From assembly GCF_016086655.4 (NCBI RefSeq), contig NC_052138.2, positions 29,461,403 to 29,525,402 on the forward strand: DNA of 64,000 bases. The letters run 5' to 3'. Source of the DNA: Lepeophtheirus salmonis. Its lineage: Eukaryota; Arthropoda; Copepoda; Siphonostomatoida; Caligidae. Shown here in pieces: positions 34,201 to 45,620 of this stretch; position 1 is the stretch's first letter, and every line of letters begins with the position of its first letter. The notes below the pieces were generated by a model. It did no database searches. It saw nothing but the letters and a program-made list of their open reading frames with translations, and was not told the DNA's origin. Position numbers and translations under genes: made by a program.

Positions 34201-36039
34201 TGCTGAATTTCTTTATACTCCAACTTATTTGTTACTCTATAGTGATTCTGTGCGTGTTTATAAATTCGATGGTGATACTTTTTACTTTTTTTTAAAGAGC
34301 CTCTTTTTTCTTTTTTCATATTCTGAATTAATTGTATTTAATGTAACGTATGCAATGGACCGGTTAAAATATTTGAATTTCCTTTAACCCATTACAGACG
34401 ATAACTATTTAGGACAGTCGGAAAAAATTCAGGACTGTACCTAATTCATCTATTTATGACTAAAATAGGAGAATAATAGTGAATCTATCTCAAAAGGCCA
34501 ATGGTACCCAAAAAAGATCAGGTTAAAATATGTACTTATCGCCAGTATCAGTACTATTTAGATGTAAGAAGATATTTATCATTTGAAATCTCAGGTTAAC
34601 ATATTTTTTTAACTCTATTCTACCCTTTCGTCTTAGAAAATGGAACATCTTTGAAACTCTCTCTAATATTTTGTAATAGAAAGGTATTCCCAAAGAAAAT
34701 AATATATAATTATAAATCAACTACTACCGAGATATTAAATTTGTAACCATCTAATTTCAAAATGAAATAAAAATGCAAAAAAAAAAAAATTGAAATTATT
34801 AGAAATGGATCTTGAGTAACATTAAGAATCACGATAACATTTATAATTGAAATTTAATATATATATATATATCTCTTATACTTGATATTTGAGATATTTG
34901 TCTTTTACAAGAAGCCATAATTTTGAATTGCACTTTTTTTTTCAATTCGAGCAAGACTCTTGAGTAATACGATAAAATAAATAATAAAATAATCTGTAAA
35001 TAATTTTTACAAATATATATAAATGACGAATGTTGATTAAATAATTATTTCTTAAAAGTAGCGGTAAATTGAATAACATATCATCTGTACTGGATTAATC
35101 TCAAGCCACATACAGATGTAAAAAATCACAATGAACTTTATGATAACGTGCAATATTTTAGCTTCATCTCCATCAAACCCCATGTTTTGAGATGTATTAA
35201 ACATCTTGTGCCGTTGTGAGCCATCTTGAATGTGAAACAATGTCTATTTTAATTTGAAGAAGAATTCATCTGAAATTCTTATGATAACCATTTTTGTAGT
35301 ACAATAAGTATAAAATTGATAATCAGACAAATTATCAACGACACTTGCCGAAATTTCACGCAGGGGGAAAACTGACCTAATATTTTTGAATTTATAACCA
35401 AATTCTAATTCGTGAATGTTACCACAAATACTTTTTTTCAAGTTTCAATATATATTATAAGTAAACACATAATAAAGTTGATATTCATTATTTATCCAAT
35501 CTAACGAACCTGAAAACGATTTAGTACCTTTTTTGGGACTATCGAGCTCAGTTATTATGTGAAATAGAGATAATTTATCAGTTTGAAGTTCACATACTAT
35601 TCGGAAAAGTCTATGACCAAAAAGTTTCTCTATTAGTTGTATGATACCATTATGCCCCCTTGTATTTACAACAATCGAGTCTCCTCCGAAATATATTCGT
35701 AACGCAACGTTTGATCAATTCTATGTTGGAATAGAAAATGAAAATATTGAACTAGCCGTGGATTCTAAAACTAAAGGTTTTTGATTTTACTTATTCTATC
35801 TTGCATTATTACTTTTTAAAATCTTTATCGGTTAATCCTTTATTTCTATTACAAAGGCTTTAAAGTTAATTCCAATATTGTTTGGTTAGTATATGTATAT
35901 GTGATATAACTGTCAATAGTAGTGATTGAAAAATTGACATCAATCATAAACACTTGTAATATTGAAACTAGTTTTAAAAAAACAATTTTCAAAAACCTAT
36001 GTATAGTCGAGTAGCAACTACAAAAAGCCGAGCCCTCTT
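34201..36039. other. Intergenic AT-rich sequence
   Basis: No supported gene. Frames of 60-78 codons have chance-like composition. A TA microsatellite lies at 34857-34872. Confidence 0.5.
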
Positions 36040-36257
36040 CCATTATAATTTTATTTTCATCTATGCTTATTAGTAGGGAGTGGGTTGATAGAGAGCGCGA
36101 GCAAAAGGCTGGAGCAAAACTTATGTGATGACTAAATAAGGATATTTTTTAATATCATTTGTCTTTTATAGGATATTTTTTGGGGGGAGGAGAGATGAAT
36201 TACTGTTATAAAGAGGAGAATTTCTATAAATAAAATACCATTATTGCAGGTAAAATA

Positions 36258-37158
36258 AGGGGTGATTCAAAACGAGCGATTTTTTCCAGTAGGATTTTTT
36301 GACAGGCGCGCGCGTGTTCTGTCAAATTCATACGTCATTTTTACTCAGTATTGTTTTACAATTCATCATGGAAAGATATACGCCACAACAACGTGTACAG
36401 ATTGTTCAATTGTACTATGAAAATCAGCGTTCTGTGAAAGAAGTTTTTCGCAAATTACGCCCAACTTATGGTCCACATAATCGACCTTCAAAATCCACAA
36501 TTTGCAAGAATAATCAAAAATTTGAAGGGGCAGAAACTTGCTGGGATGTCCCTGTCGTCTGATAGGCTACGTATAGCTCGTAGCGTAGAAAATTTTAGCG
36601 GCGTAACCGAGAGTGTACCCGAAGATCGTGAAGAATCGATTCGCCACCGCTCTCAACAACTTGGCTTGTTGTATGCCTCAAATTGAAGCACATAGTCTCC
36701 ACGATAACCGGTTCCAACAAGACGGGACCACTTGCCACACAGCGCGCGTAACAATGGACTTGTTGGGGCATCATTTTGGTGAGCAATTAATTTCACATTT
36801 TGGCCTGGTGATTTGGCCATCAAGATCGTGGGATATCACACCTTTGGACTTTTTCTTTGGGTCTACGTAAAAGCAAAAGTCTATGTGGATAAACCAGCGA
36901 CGATTGAAGCATTAGAAGCAAATATTGAGCGAGTTATTCGTGAGATTCTGGTCACAATGTTCGAACGCGTCATCGAAAATTGGCGCAAAAGAATGGACCA
37001 TTTAAAGACCATTTGCAGCCAACATATGAAGGTGGTTATTTTCTAGAAATAATTATAAAGGATTGTTTTTTCGGTTCATGATAAAGTTTTGACTGTAATA
37101 TAATATTTTATGTGTTTTATTTCTACAATCCAAAAACCGCTCGTTTTGAATCACCCTT
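36258..37158 (+). mobile_element. Mariner-like element, internally deleted (901 bp, copy 2)
   Basis: The left end AGGGGTGATTCAAAACGAGC and reversed right end AAGGGTGATTCAAAACGAGC match the ends of the element at 16831-17729. TA precedes the left end (36256-36257); the right flank is TG, one change from TA. It has the same coding remains as copy 1 but a different internal junction. Confidence 0.88.
36368..37046 (+). pseudogene. Mariner transposase, central deletion (copy 2)
   Basis: It starts MERYTPQQRVQIVQLYYENQ and runs through the N-terminal helix-turn-helix. After a frameshift it reads VTESVPEDREESIRHRSQQL, then jumps directly to MPQIEAHSLHDNRFQQDGTT. That last stretch carries the second catalytic Asp and is followed by WDITPLDFF with the third. 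The C-terminus ends HMKVVIF at 37046. The deleted part held the first catalytic Asp. The junction differs from that at 17.2 kb, so the two copies were deleted independently. Confidence 0.85.
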
Positions 37159-37179
37159 TGTTATGATTATACATCGGGA

Positions 37180-37413
37180 ATTACTCAATTACCGTATGCT
37201 ACTATCACTATCACGAAAACGTACCCTAAACATACAAAATAAACTTATGTGAAAGTTAGATACACAAGAGACATTAGCAATGATTAGGAGTTCTAGTTAC
37301 GGTGACTTATCTATTTACAGTAAATATAGGAATATTCTAAAAACACGCTAATCTTAGTCGACGGTATTTTTATGATCGCTTTTGATAGTTAATGACAATT
37401 GAGTATTTACTAT
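37180..37413. repeat. M1 inverted-repeat element (compact copy)
   Basis: The ends ACTCAATTACCGTATGCTAC and (reversed) AATACTCAATTGTCATTAAC are inverted relatives. Length is about 234 bp with no coding sequence. It is the most complete M1 copy in the window. Confidence 0.55.
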
Positions 37414-37640
37414 ATACATTTAGTTTAATATACTTTTTTAAAACAATTTCAAGCAAGAATGGACAAGAATTCTTCTTTCAGAAGGAGATGTGAACACAAC
37501 AACGACGTATTACTGAATTGACAAAAATGAAAAAAAAAAAAAAAAAAATGCTTCAACTGTTTCCACTGTTCTACTCGATATCTGATCTTTTTTCTATACT
37601 AAAATTCGATCCCTACATATTAGTTAATAGTAAGAGGGGG

Positions 37641-38171
37641 ATATCGTCTAAATGACAGAGGGTATAAAAACAATCTGAAAGAATGTCATAAAAATATGAT
37701 GACTTTGAGAGAAAACATATCTGAGCAAAGAGATCACTATAAATTACTTCCCAATTTTCAAAATAGGGAGAAATATTTAATAAGAGCATTGATATAACTT
37801 TTTGTATATATACACTCATTACAATTTAGCCAATATTCACATTTCTGGTTATTACAGTTTAGATTAAGAAAGGTAAAAGAAAATGCAAATTTGAATATTT
37901 CCATAATGTATAAAACCTGATACATTGATGCTCAGGTTATTTCAGAGTTTGATAGTCTGGATTGGTTTTGCATAGGGGATGGGTTGAAAGTTTTCTTCTT
38001 GCTTTCCTGTAAAAAAATCTTTTTTATGGAAACATGACTTTAAGTCTTAACTTTTTCTTGTTGAGGACATGATGGTCTTGAGTTCATGTTTCCGTGTGGA
38101 ATTAAAAAAAAAAAAATCTTCCTTTTCAAACTACGGATGTGAATATTTATAAAAAGAGACATTCTGCAAAA
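37641..38171. other. Intergenic sequence
   Basis: No supported gene; a poly-A run lies at 38104-38116. Confidence 0.5.
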
Positions 38172-39012
38172 AAGAGTGACCCACGAAACTTTTTCCTCTT
38201 GATATTGCTATAAAAAAATACAAATTAACATTTTTCAATAAATTTTATTTTTATTTGAAAGCCTCAACATAATTGTTAATGATGGAAGACAATTTCATTC
38301 ATATGGCTGCCGTGGCTGGCCTTACAGTAGCCAATTCTGTCGACCCAATTTTTCAATACATTTTCGATTGTGTGAGCTGCAGTAGCTGCAACGGCGACTC
38401 CAATTCCGTGTTTCAAATCGTCAATCGTCTCTGGATGGTTGGCGTAACATTTATCCTTGACGGTTCCCCACAAAAATAGTCCAACAGAGTCAAATCGCAG
38501 CTACGAGGTGGCCAGTTGACGTTGCCGTTTCGGCTTAAGATGATTTTGTATGGCTGCAGGCCGATGTCTTTCGTCAAAATTCGTTGAAGAGACGTGCGAC
38601 AAATGTCCAATTCCTGCGAAGGGTGTCGAGTTGATTTCGATGGGTTTTCACTTACACTTTCGGCAACAGCAGCAATGTTTTCGATTGAGCGCACTGGACG
38701 CACGCGGGAACGCGTTGTTTGATCTATTAACGAACCAGTTTCGCGGACACGCTTCACAAATTTATCCCCAAACTGCCTTGAAGGCGCTTTATTTCGACCG
38801 AATTCCGTGCGTGATTTTCTTGCAGTTTCGTTTGAACTCGCCATTTTGGAAGTAAGTCTTCTGTATTTCCCAATTTTCTTCGAGCGTAAACTTAACCATT
38901 TCGTAAATGGGAGACCTTTTACAAAATATTAGACACAATGAAAATGTTACTACAGCTGTCAGACGTCAAAAAAGTGGTAGTTCAAAATGCAACCGCTAGA
39001 TGGGCCACCCTG
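38172..39012 (-). mobile_element. Mariner-like element, internally deleted (about 0.84 kb)
   Basis: The reversed right end CAGGGTGGCCCATCTAGCGG abuts TA (39013-39014). The left end AAGAGTGACCCACGAAAC is a weaker inverted match without a clear TA, so the left boundary is approximate. The element encodes a mariner transposase with its middle removed. Confidence 0.75.
38276..38899 (-). pseudogene. Mariner-like transposase, central deletion
   Basis: The likely start at 38899 reads MVKFTLEENWEIQKTYFQNG; a frameshift near 38835 shifts to ARKSRTEFGRNKAPSRQFGD. The second helix-turn-helix follows with RPVRSIENIAAVAESVSENP. After LQPYKIILSRNG the sequence jumps to NVNWPPRSCDLTLLDYFCGE, the third catalytic Asp region, so both earlier catalytic Asp blocks are gone. 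After another shift it ends with WGTVKDKCYANHPETIDDLK and NWVDRIGYCKASHG. Inactive. Confidence 0.82.
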
Positions 39013-39014
39013 TA

Positions 39015-39907
39015 GCAAAGTAAAATATATTACTAGATACTATTACTTATAACCTCATTAACCATTTTAAATTCATATGTCAATAATGGTGTTAATTACG
39101 TCTGAGAAGAATAGAGGAAATGTACCTATTCAACCGACAAAGGTTCTTTTTTTCCAAAATAAAGATGAGAAAGATCTACATGAAATATATTAACATCACA
39201 TTTTGTGACGGCTGGAAGAACTTACATACACAAAAGCTCCCCTTTAAAAGTCGTGCCACGCCGTGTTAAATTCAAAATCCTTTCTAACGACCTAAATGTC
39301 TTGGAATCCAAGGTGTATATTTAGTTTTTCTAAAACAACAAATAAGTAATAAATACACACACCAATGGATAAGAGAACCGCTATGATCAGAGATACCTCC
39401 CTGAAATGACACTTGTTTTTATGTATCTTATGTACATTGGTATTTATCTAAATGGAGAGGGGAATGACTATGAATTATGAGACAACGTAAATCATTTAAT
39501 ACACAGTTTATGTTTGTTTTCCGTGCCTATCTATGTAAAGGCAAATAAGAATAGTTTAGATATGTATACATGCACATATTGAAGAGATGGGGGTTTCTCC
39601 CCAAAAGTTTTTACCTAAATTTATATGTGTATGTATGTCAGAAAATATATTTGTTAATAGTGGTGATAAAGGAAAAATAAGTGGACAAGAAGTATTTGTT
39701 CCTTTAAATAAAAAAAATTTTAAGAAAAGAATGATAATTTTTACCCAATGATAATTAATTTAACGTATTGAGACTCGGTTCAGGGGCGATTTATTTTTAG
39801 GTTCGCTCTTAAATGAGTTTTTGATACGGATTTGCATAAACATTTTGGTCAAGCCTGCATTCTCAGATCCTGAACTGTTTTTTTTTTTTGGTCTTATCGT
39901 AGTTGTA
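39015..39907. other. Intergenic sequence
   Basis: No supported gene. Confidence 0.5.
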
Positions 39908-40200
39908 CAGGGTGGGGACACAAAACGTGCAGTGGCCTGATTAAGTTACAAAAACCGGGGTTTTTATGGAATCTAAGAAAATACAACTGAAACAAATTTG
40001 TAATATGTTGAACCACTATATTTAGATATTTGTTTAAAATTCAATATGCCATCTCCTACACAAGGAATAACAGCATCGATACAGTCGTGAGCAGATTGGC
40101 AGCAGTTGCCATTGAATACCGTCTCCATGCCCTACCATTTTGAGGTGTGACGATTATCAAAATCCTTGCGAAAAATAAGTATGCTAGTAACTTTGAGAGA
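39908..40200. mobile_element. Possible transposon end (Tc1/mariner-type)
   Basis: TA followed by CAGGGTGGGGACACAAAACG looks like a mariner-type terminus. The inner sequence to 40200 has a coding-like minus-strand stretch (SAHDCIDAVIPCVGDGI), but I see neither the opposite terminus nor a catalytic motif. Confidence 0.35.
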
Positions 40201-40221
40201 CGGCATATATGCTGACTGGTA

Positions 40222-40475
40222 ATGCTGTGTCAGTCCTTACTTAGGTCTGAAGACTGTAGTGTTGTCCAGTTCAGTATCGTTCCGCTCCAGTTCAGTCCTA
40301 AAATTTATAGCGTTTGCTTCTTGATGACGTTGCTCAACTTTATTTCTTATTTTTCTAATCAGTTTTAGTAGTGACAGTCCGAAGGACAAACAAACTTATG
40401 GACCGGTCCCAAGGACTGATAGATCCGGTAATTACCCTGGATTTGACCGAACACATAAGGATTGACACAACACTA
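40222..40475. mobile_element. MITE-like inverted-repeat element, family M2 (copy 1)
   Basis: The left end GCTGTGTCAGTCCTTACTTA and reversed right end GTTGTGTCAATCCTTATGTG are inverted repeats. The interior is rich in CAGTCC/GGACTG words (CAGTTCAGTCC, GACAGTCCGAAGGAC, AAGGACTGATAG) and can fold on itself. A second copy is at 55565-55793. Non-coding. Confidence 0.6.
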
Positions 40476-40569
40476 CTGACAGGGATATCTAAATATACTA
40501 AAATACTCCTTGCTCGCTAATTCGTTTGAATTTTCAAAATTGGAGAGGAATAATTCATAAGTGCACAAA

Positions 40570-40795
40570 AACCTTTTAGGCTTCCATGTTTGGGAGAAGA
40601 GCAGCTTAGCTGTCATGATGTTTTATTAGATCAGCTGCTAGCATCCATGAGAGGAAGTAAATAATAAGGCTGGAAATACTCTGATATTGATCTTCAATTC
40701 TACTTCGAGTTTAACGACCCCAACAATTCCTCAGTGTAACTCTCTTTATTTTATGAGCACACACACACACACACACTAGTATTCAGATGTTACGT
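40570..40795 (+). repeat. Dispersed repeat R1 copy with CA microsatellite
   Basis: It has the R1 blocks CAGCTTAGCTGTCATGATG, TTTTATTAGATCAGCTGCTA, CATGAGAGGAAGTAAATAA and TTGATCTTCAATTCTACTTC. A (CA)n run at 40758-40776 lies in the part corresponding to GAGCACACAT of other copies. Confidence 0.6.
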
Positions 40796-41566
40796 CATTA
40801 CGAATTAAAGAATATGTATAGCAGCAATGAAAAACATACAACACTTTCCAGATTGCCAAAAAATACAACTCATGTAAAGTCATATTTTATACAACTCTAT
40901 AAGAAACTTCTTGCTGCCTGCAGTATAAAATGTCTTTTGAAAAGAAACAAAAAGAGCTCAGAAAGATCCTTCCGAGAAGCAGATATAACAGCTAGATATA
41001 AAACAGACAGATTAATACATAAATAAACATATCATATCATGTGTTAACATATCAGACACATAACATGAACATTAGAAATATCAATTACATATGTGAGGAG
41101 TTATTTTTTTTAGATTTTCGTTTAATTCTTTTCCCTCTTTGCTTCTTTTCCCTCTTTGCTTATCCAATCATTTACTCTCATTCTTCACACGTACACCATC
41201 TTTTCATATTCATTGGATATATAATTATTTTTCAAAATACAACTATGAGCATGCTTGAAATAAATGTAAAATTTGGACATAGCATATATACACTCGATAT
41301 GTAGATGGTCACTTAATTAATGCGTATATGTATACTAGGGGGTGTGGCTGGTGCCAAACTTTTTTTTTTGTTATTGTGTATGGTCTTAATGATCACATAT
41401 GTGCAATTGTAATTTAAGTCATTTGTCTGTATAGACGGTTGAAGGTACACTCTTGTGTATTTATAATATGTAATTCAACTAATGCTTCCTTCAATCTAAA
41501 AGGATGTTCCATTAAAGAAATTTAGGGCATTTTATTATGTGGATTTAGTGTATATTATAATAGTGA
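40796..41566. other. Intergenic sequence
   Basis: Frames of 79 and 87 codons at 40787 and 41041 show no domain. Confidence 0.45.
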
Positions 41567-42170
41567 TGAGACGATTCAAAAAAAATTTCGATGCCAATTC
41601 CGATGCGATTCTAGTAAAAATCCCAGATGTCGATTTCAATTCTATATTATTTTAAATAATAGTTACAAATTACTATTTCAAAAGCGTCCATATGATTATA
41701 TTTTATGGTTTTTTTAAAAAATTTGTTGAAAAAAAATTGAAAAATTTAATTTTTCATAAAAAAATTTCAAATCTACAATTTGATATTTCAAATTTTTTCA
41801 AAAATTCGGAGCTATTAACAAAAAAAAATTCAAATATTAAATTTTCCCGAAAAAGTTCCAGAAATCTCCAGCTGTTTTCAAAAAATTAATTAAAAGATTA
41901 AATTTTTTGGAGAAAATTTTTTCAAATTCACAAAAATAAAATTTGTTGTAAGACTAAATTAAATTTCAATTATTACATTTTCTAGTAAAAAGCAAAAATT
42001 CCTTTATGGGGGGGGGAGGGGGGTGCTTTTTTTAAAACTTAGAAATGAAATAAATTCCATTTCTAAATTATAGAAATTACCAGCAAATTAAACATTATTT
42101 TCCCCTTGCCGATCCAGATTCTGGAAAAACCCCCGATTTTCCGATTCTGAATGATCGTCCCATCACTAGT
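41567..42170. mobile_element. Inverted-repeat element M3 enclosing P1-like sequence
   Basis: The left end AGTGATGAGACGATTC and reversed right end AGTGATGGGACGATCATTC are inverted repeats. The inner flanks share GATT/ATCGG-rich sequence. A second, single-ended copy is at 52190-52320. The middle (about 41690-42026) is A/T-rich and ends in a run of G, like P1. Confidence 0.5.
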
Positions 42171-42258
42171 ATTTACGTTCCTTGATCTGTCAGAGTGACG
42201 TGACATCTATATTGCTTATGTTATATATTGCTATATGTAGGTACATATATACACTATA

Positions 42259-42957
42259 AAGGGTTGTATTTAAAATCCGGAACAAGTTTGGACCATGTTT
42301 ATAAAAGTGTGCTCATGGGATTCACCAGAAAAAACCTTATAATAATAAATACAAAATCCCTATGATGTTATCCGAATACGAACGTCGTGCGGGGATTATT
42401 GTGTGCCTCCAAGCCAGACACAAGCCCAAGGACGCAAATAACTCGAACGATAATTTTGAAAAAGAGCGTACACTGATGTTAATAGATCCGTTGACATGTT
42501 AGAATTTTAAATTGGTACAGTTTGTCAAAATCAAGTAATTGGAACCGGATTTATTCCAAAAGAACCATCATCTATAACATTTTGCTTAGAACAAAGGAAA
42601 GGTGGTCTCCCAGCTCACGGTATCTGAACCCATTGGACTATTATGTGTGAGCCATGATTCTTGGAGAGAGAGAGAGTCCAATAAATATGCACATCACACT
42701 GTTGACGTTCTGTGGGCTTTCAGTCTTGAGGCAGTGGCAATGGCTAGTAGTTTTTAATCAATGCCTTCACCATGTCTAGGGCCAGGTTAGAGACTTAGGT
42801 TGAAGCTGGAAGTGGTTGGTTTGAGTGATTGACTTCTCTATAATGGCCTCTTTATGTAAGAGCAAGAGATATCTGAATTGCTCGATCGTGATTATTTTGG
42901 GAAATAAATTGAATATACATTGTCCACAAATTTTCCAAATTTAAAATCTTTACCCTG
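42259..42957 (+). mobile_element. Decayed Tc1/mariner-superfamily element (about 0.7 kb)
   Basis: The left end AAGGGTTGTATTTAAAATCC and reversed right end CAGGGTAAAGATTTTAAATT are diverged inverted repeats, both next to TA (42257-42258 and 42958-42959). Plus-strand coding remains start MILSEYERRAGIIVCLQARH, a transposase N-terminus. Later comes WSPSSRYLNPLDYYV, a relic of the third catalytic block in which the Asp of S-P-D is replaced. Most of the core is deleted. Confidence 0.65.
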
Positions 42958-44559
42958 TATATATTATTCCTCAGCGTGTCTTGCTTAATCTCTCGTTCGT
43001 TCTGGGTCCTCTTTTATGGTTTGTTTTACTTCACCTCTTCAGAAACAAAAGTGACCATGAGATACAATTTGCTCATTCATTGAGTTAATACAATTTGACT
43101 AAATTGAGTGAAACATCTGCGTTTATTTTTCATGTTTGTCGTGAAAAGTATTTAAAAAGTTACTTTATTTCAAATTAAGAGCCCTCTAGAGAATAAAAAT
43201 AAGATGTACGTGTAAATTTAAGACGTATAGTTGTTTTGGAATATATCTTAGGACTAGATAGATACTGAATCTAATAAATAATAATACTAGCGAGTGTGCA
43301 CGTCTTATTAAAAAAGACGCAAAAATAAGCTTTATTTTTATAAGGCTGTATAAAAACGGTATATGAAAAAAACCAACATTCTTGCAGGTCAAAAAATATA
43401 TCAAACTGATAATATTATTGGTTCATTCTTGAAGAGAGAACATCTCAATATTGAGTAACTATGAGTGAGTGTGCTCAAAAACGGAGAGCAACACTGATGA
43501 TTTCTTTGGGAATAATATTTTAAATTATTAAAACAACGTTTGTCTGTTCGTTCATCCCTAATAACTCCGCGCAATACCGGTCTTACTGCTGCAATTAATA
43601 TTGAGCTGGATCACAAATCTACTGAAATTTTGGAAAAAGGGACATTCACATTGGGTCTTGAATGTGTCTAAAGGCAGGTTATCTCATCGATCGTGCATGT
43701 ACAATACATGTATAATAATCATATATAGCTCCATTATTAATTCTTGTTAGTTGATTAAAGGAAGTTTTTTATACGTATACACACACGATAGATGTAGTAA
43801 TCCACCTTAAGAATTATATAAATATTAATAAATTAAGATTGAAATTGTCAAAATTGATCAATACCGCAAAAATTATCATTTAATTCTAAAAAATGTCACT
43901 ATTTATTTACTACTTCATTGCATTTGCGGCATCGGTGCATAGTAAAAGGTTCTTCAATTTTACTTTTTATAGGCAGTATTTTAGAAACAAAATTTCAATT
44001 CTAAACTCTTTTCAACTAGATTTGTGTATATCTATTGAAAGATTGATTTGAAATGAACGTAATGCTTAGTATACGATGATTGTCCAAAGCAAATGAAATA
44101 AATATTTATATATATTTTTTTTAAAACTATCTTCCATTTTTAGTTTTTGTTTCTAGATTTAGGTTAATTTTCCTAAATTTTCCTGTGCTTAGGTAAATAT
44201 TAAGCTTTAAATCCTTTTTTGCAAATGTGGAACATGTCCAACAAAAAAACCCATTTAGTATATTATTCAACAAAAATTTGTAAAATCGCCTAATAAACTA
44301 TTAGTATCTTCTATGTCACAAACGACTAAAGGTGGGGCAGGTGCCTGTTTAAAAGCCTAAACTTGTATAATCTAGTCATCATAATGATATTTCACAATTA
44401 TTTTCTGATTTTCTAGTATGGTAGAATTACTACCTTGAAACTATGTTAATTGGATAGGAAATTCATGTTCTCTCGCTCATTTTCAATAATGGGCTTGAAG
44501 TAAACACGTAGCATGTAAAGAATATAGAACATAGAATTTTGGAGCAAATTTTTTGACCA
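42958..44559. other. Intergenic sequence
   Basis: Near 43560 CCTAATAACTCCGCGCAATACCGG resembles the start of the composite repeat at 14.7 kb. Otherwise nothing is supported. Confidence 0.45.
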
Positions 44560-45620
44560 AAATGAGCGCTAAAATTTTGAAAAATGTGCACCTAAAATCC
44601 CATATTGAGGTTCTTGAAATGAAAGAAAACCATTGTTTTACAAGGATAATTTAAAGTAATTAGTGTTGTTTAATATTTATTCATAAATTTTGCAGTATTA
44701 TAACGACAAATTAATCTTTTGGGAAGATTTTCGTCTTTTAATTTTATAATACTGTTATCCAATTTGTTTAATGGGATGTCAGCTACTAACAATTCTTTAT
44801 TTAAGGCTTCAAAAAAAAAGATTCAAACTTTCCTTTTTGAGGTTTCGGTTTTAAGGCTAATTCAATTAGCATTTGCAATTTTTTTCTCTTAAGTTGAAGG
44901 TTGTTTTTGTGATTGACGGGGAAGAAATGTCTTTATTGGTTGCATTTTTTTGTCAGCTTCGATTCTTTTTTGACATTAATTACAACAAATAGCTTTTGAG
45001 TCCGCAGTGTGAATAAAAATAATGTCCATATTTTCATTAAAATCCATTGAAGTCGTAAAGATTTGGACTTTTCAAAGGTAAAAGCTCAAGTAATATATTA
45101 GAATCACTATTTACATCATTTTTTAGTATTCAAGTTAGGGAAAATTTGGTGCAAAAAGTATTTCTCCTTTGTTACAAGATTCAAAAGGAAGTATTCAACA
45201 ATAAATTTTGCCCCAAATTTTCCCTTCTTCTCATTAGCTGTAATCGGAGTCTTGCTTTCACACATAATCATTTTTGTATTCAGAAACCGGATTGCATCAT
45301 ATATATAGTTCTCCCTCCAAAAGTATTTTCAAGGTTAATTGAAATACATTTCTATTAACCTTGGATTGTTTTTTCTATATTTTTTTTCGTGTCTAATGAA
45401 AGAAGGGGTTTGATGTCCATTTTCCTTCAAAAATATCATCAAAGCTTTTTTTGTAATCAAACTAAAAACCAAAATTTCTAATATTTATTTCATACCAGTC
45501 TGGAAAAATAAGCAATTTTCAAATAAAAAATGAAAAATACGCATTTTTTCTACTTTAGGTCAAAATGATGAGGGCAATTTTTTGAGCAATTGAGCAATTG
45601 CTCACAAATCCTAAGTCTAA
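44560..45620 (+). mobile_element. Helitron-like non-autonomous repeat H1 (copy 1)
   Basis: It is similar to 57540-58298 over several blocks, for example TTTGGTGCAAAAGTAT-like, TTAGCTGTAAT/TTGGCTGTATT and GGTTGAATTTTCC/AAAATATTAT-like. The 3' end has a 7-bp stem and 6-nt loop (GAGCAAT TGAGCA ATTGCTC, 45584-45603), 13 nt, then CTAA followed by T. That is the layout of a Helitron 3' terminus. The 5' boundary is approximate, and no Rep/helicase coding is present. Confidence 0.5.

Larger units (their letters stand above)
36040..37640. repeat. Diverged duplicated segment, copy B
   Basis: Counterpart of 31246-33110. It carries a mariner (36258-37158) between the GAGGAGAATTTCTATAAAT block and the M1 element, at a point where copy A is uninterrupted. 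Its M1 element (about 37180-37413) is whole and lacks the transposon found in copy A. Confidence 0.65.
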
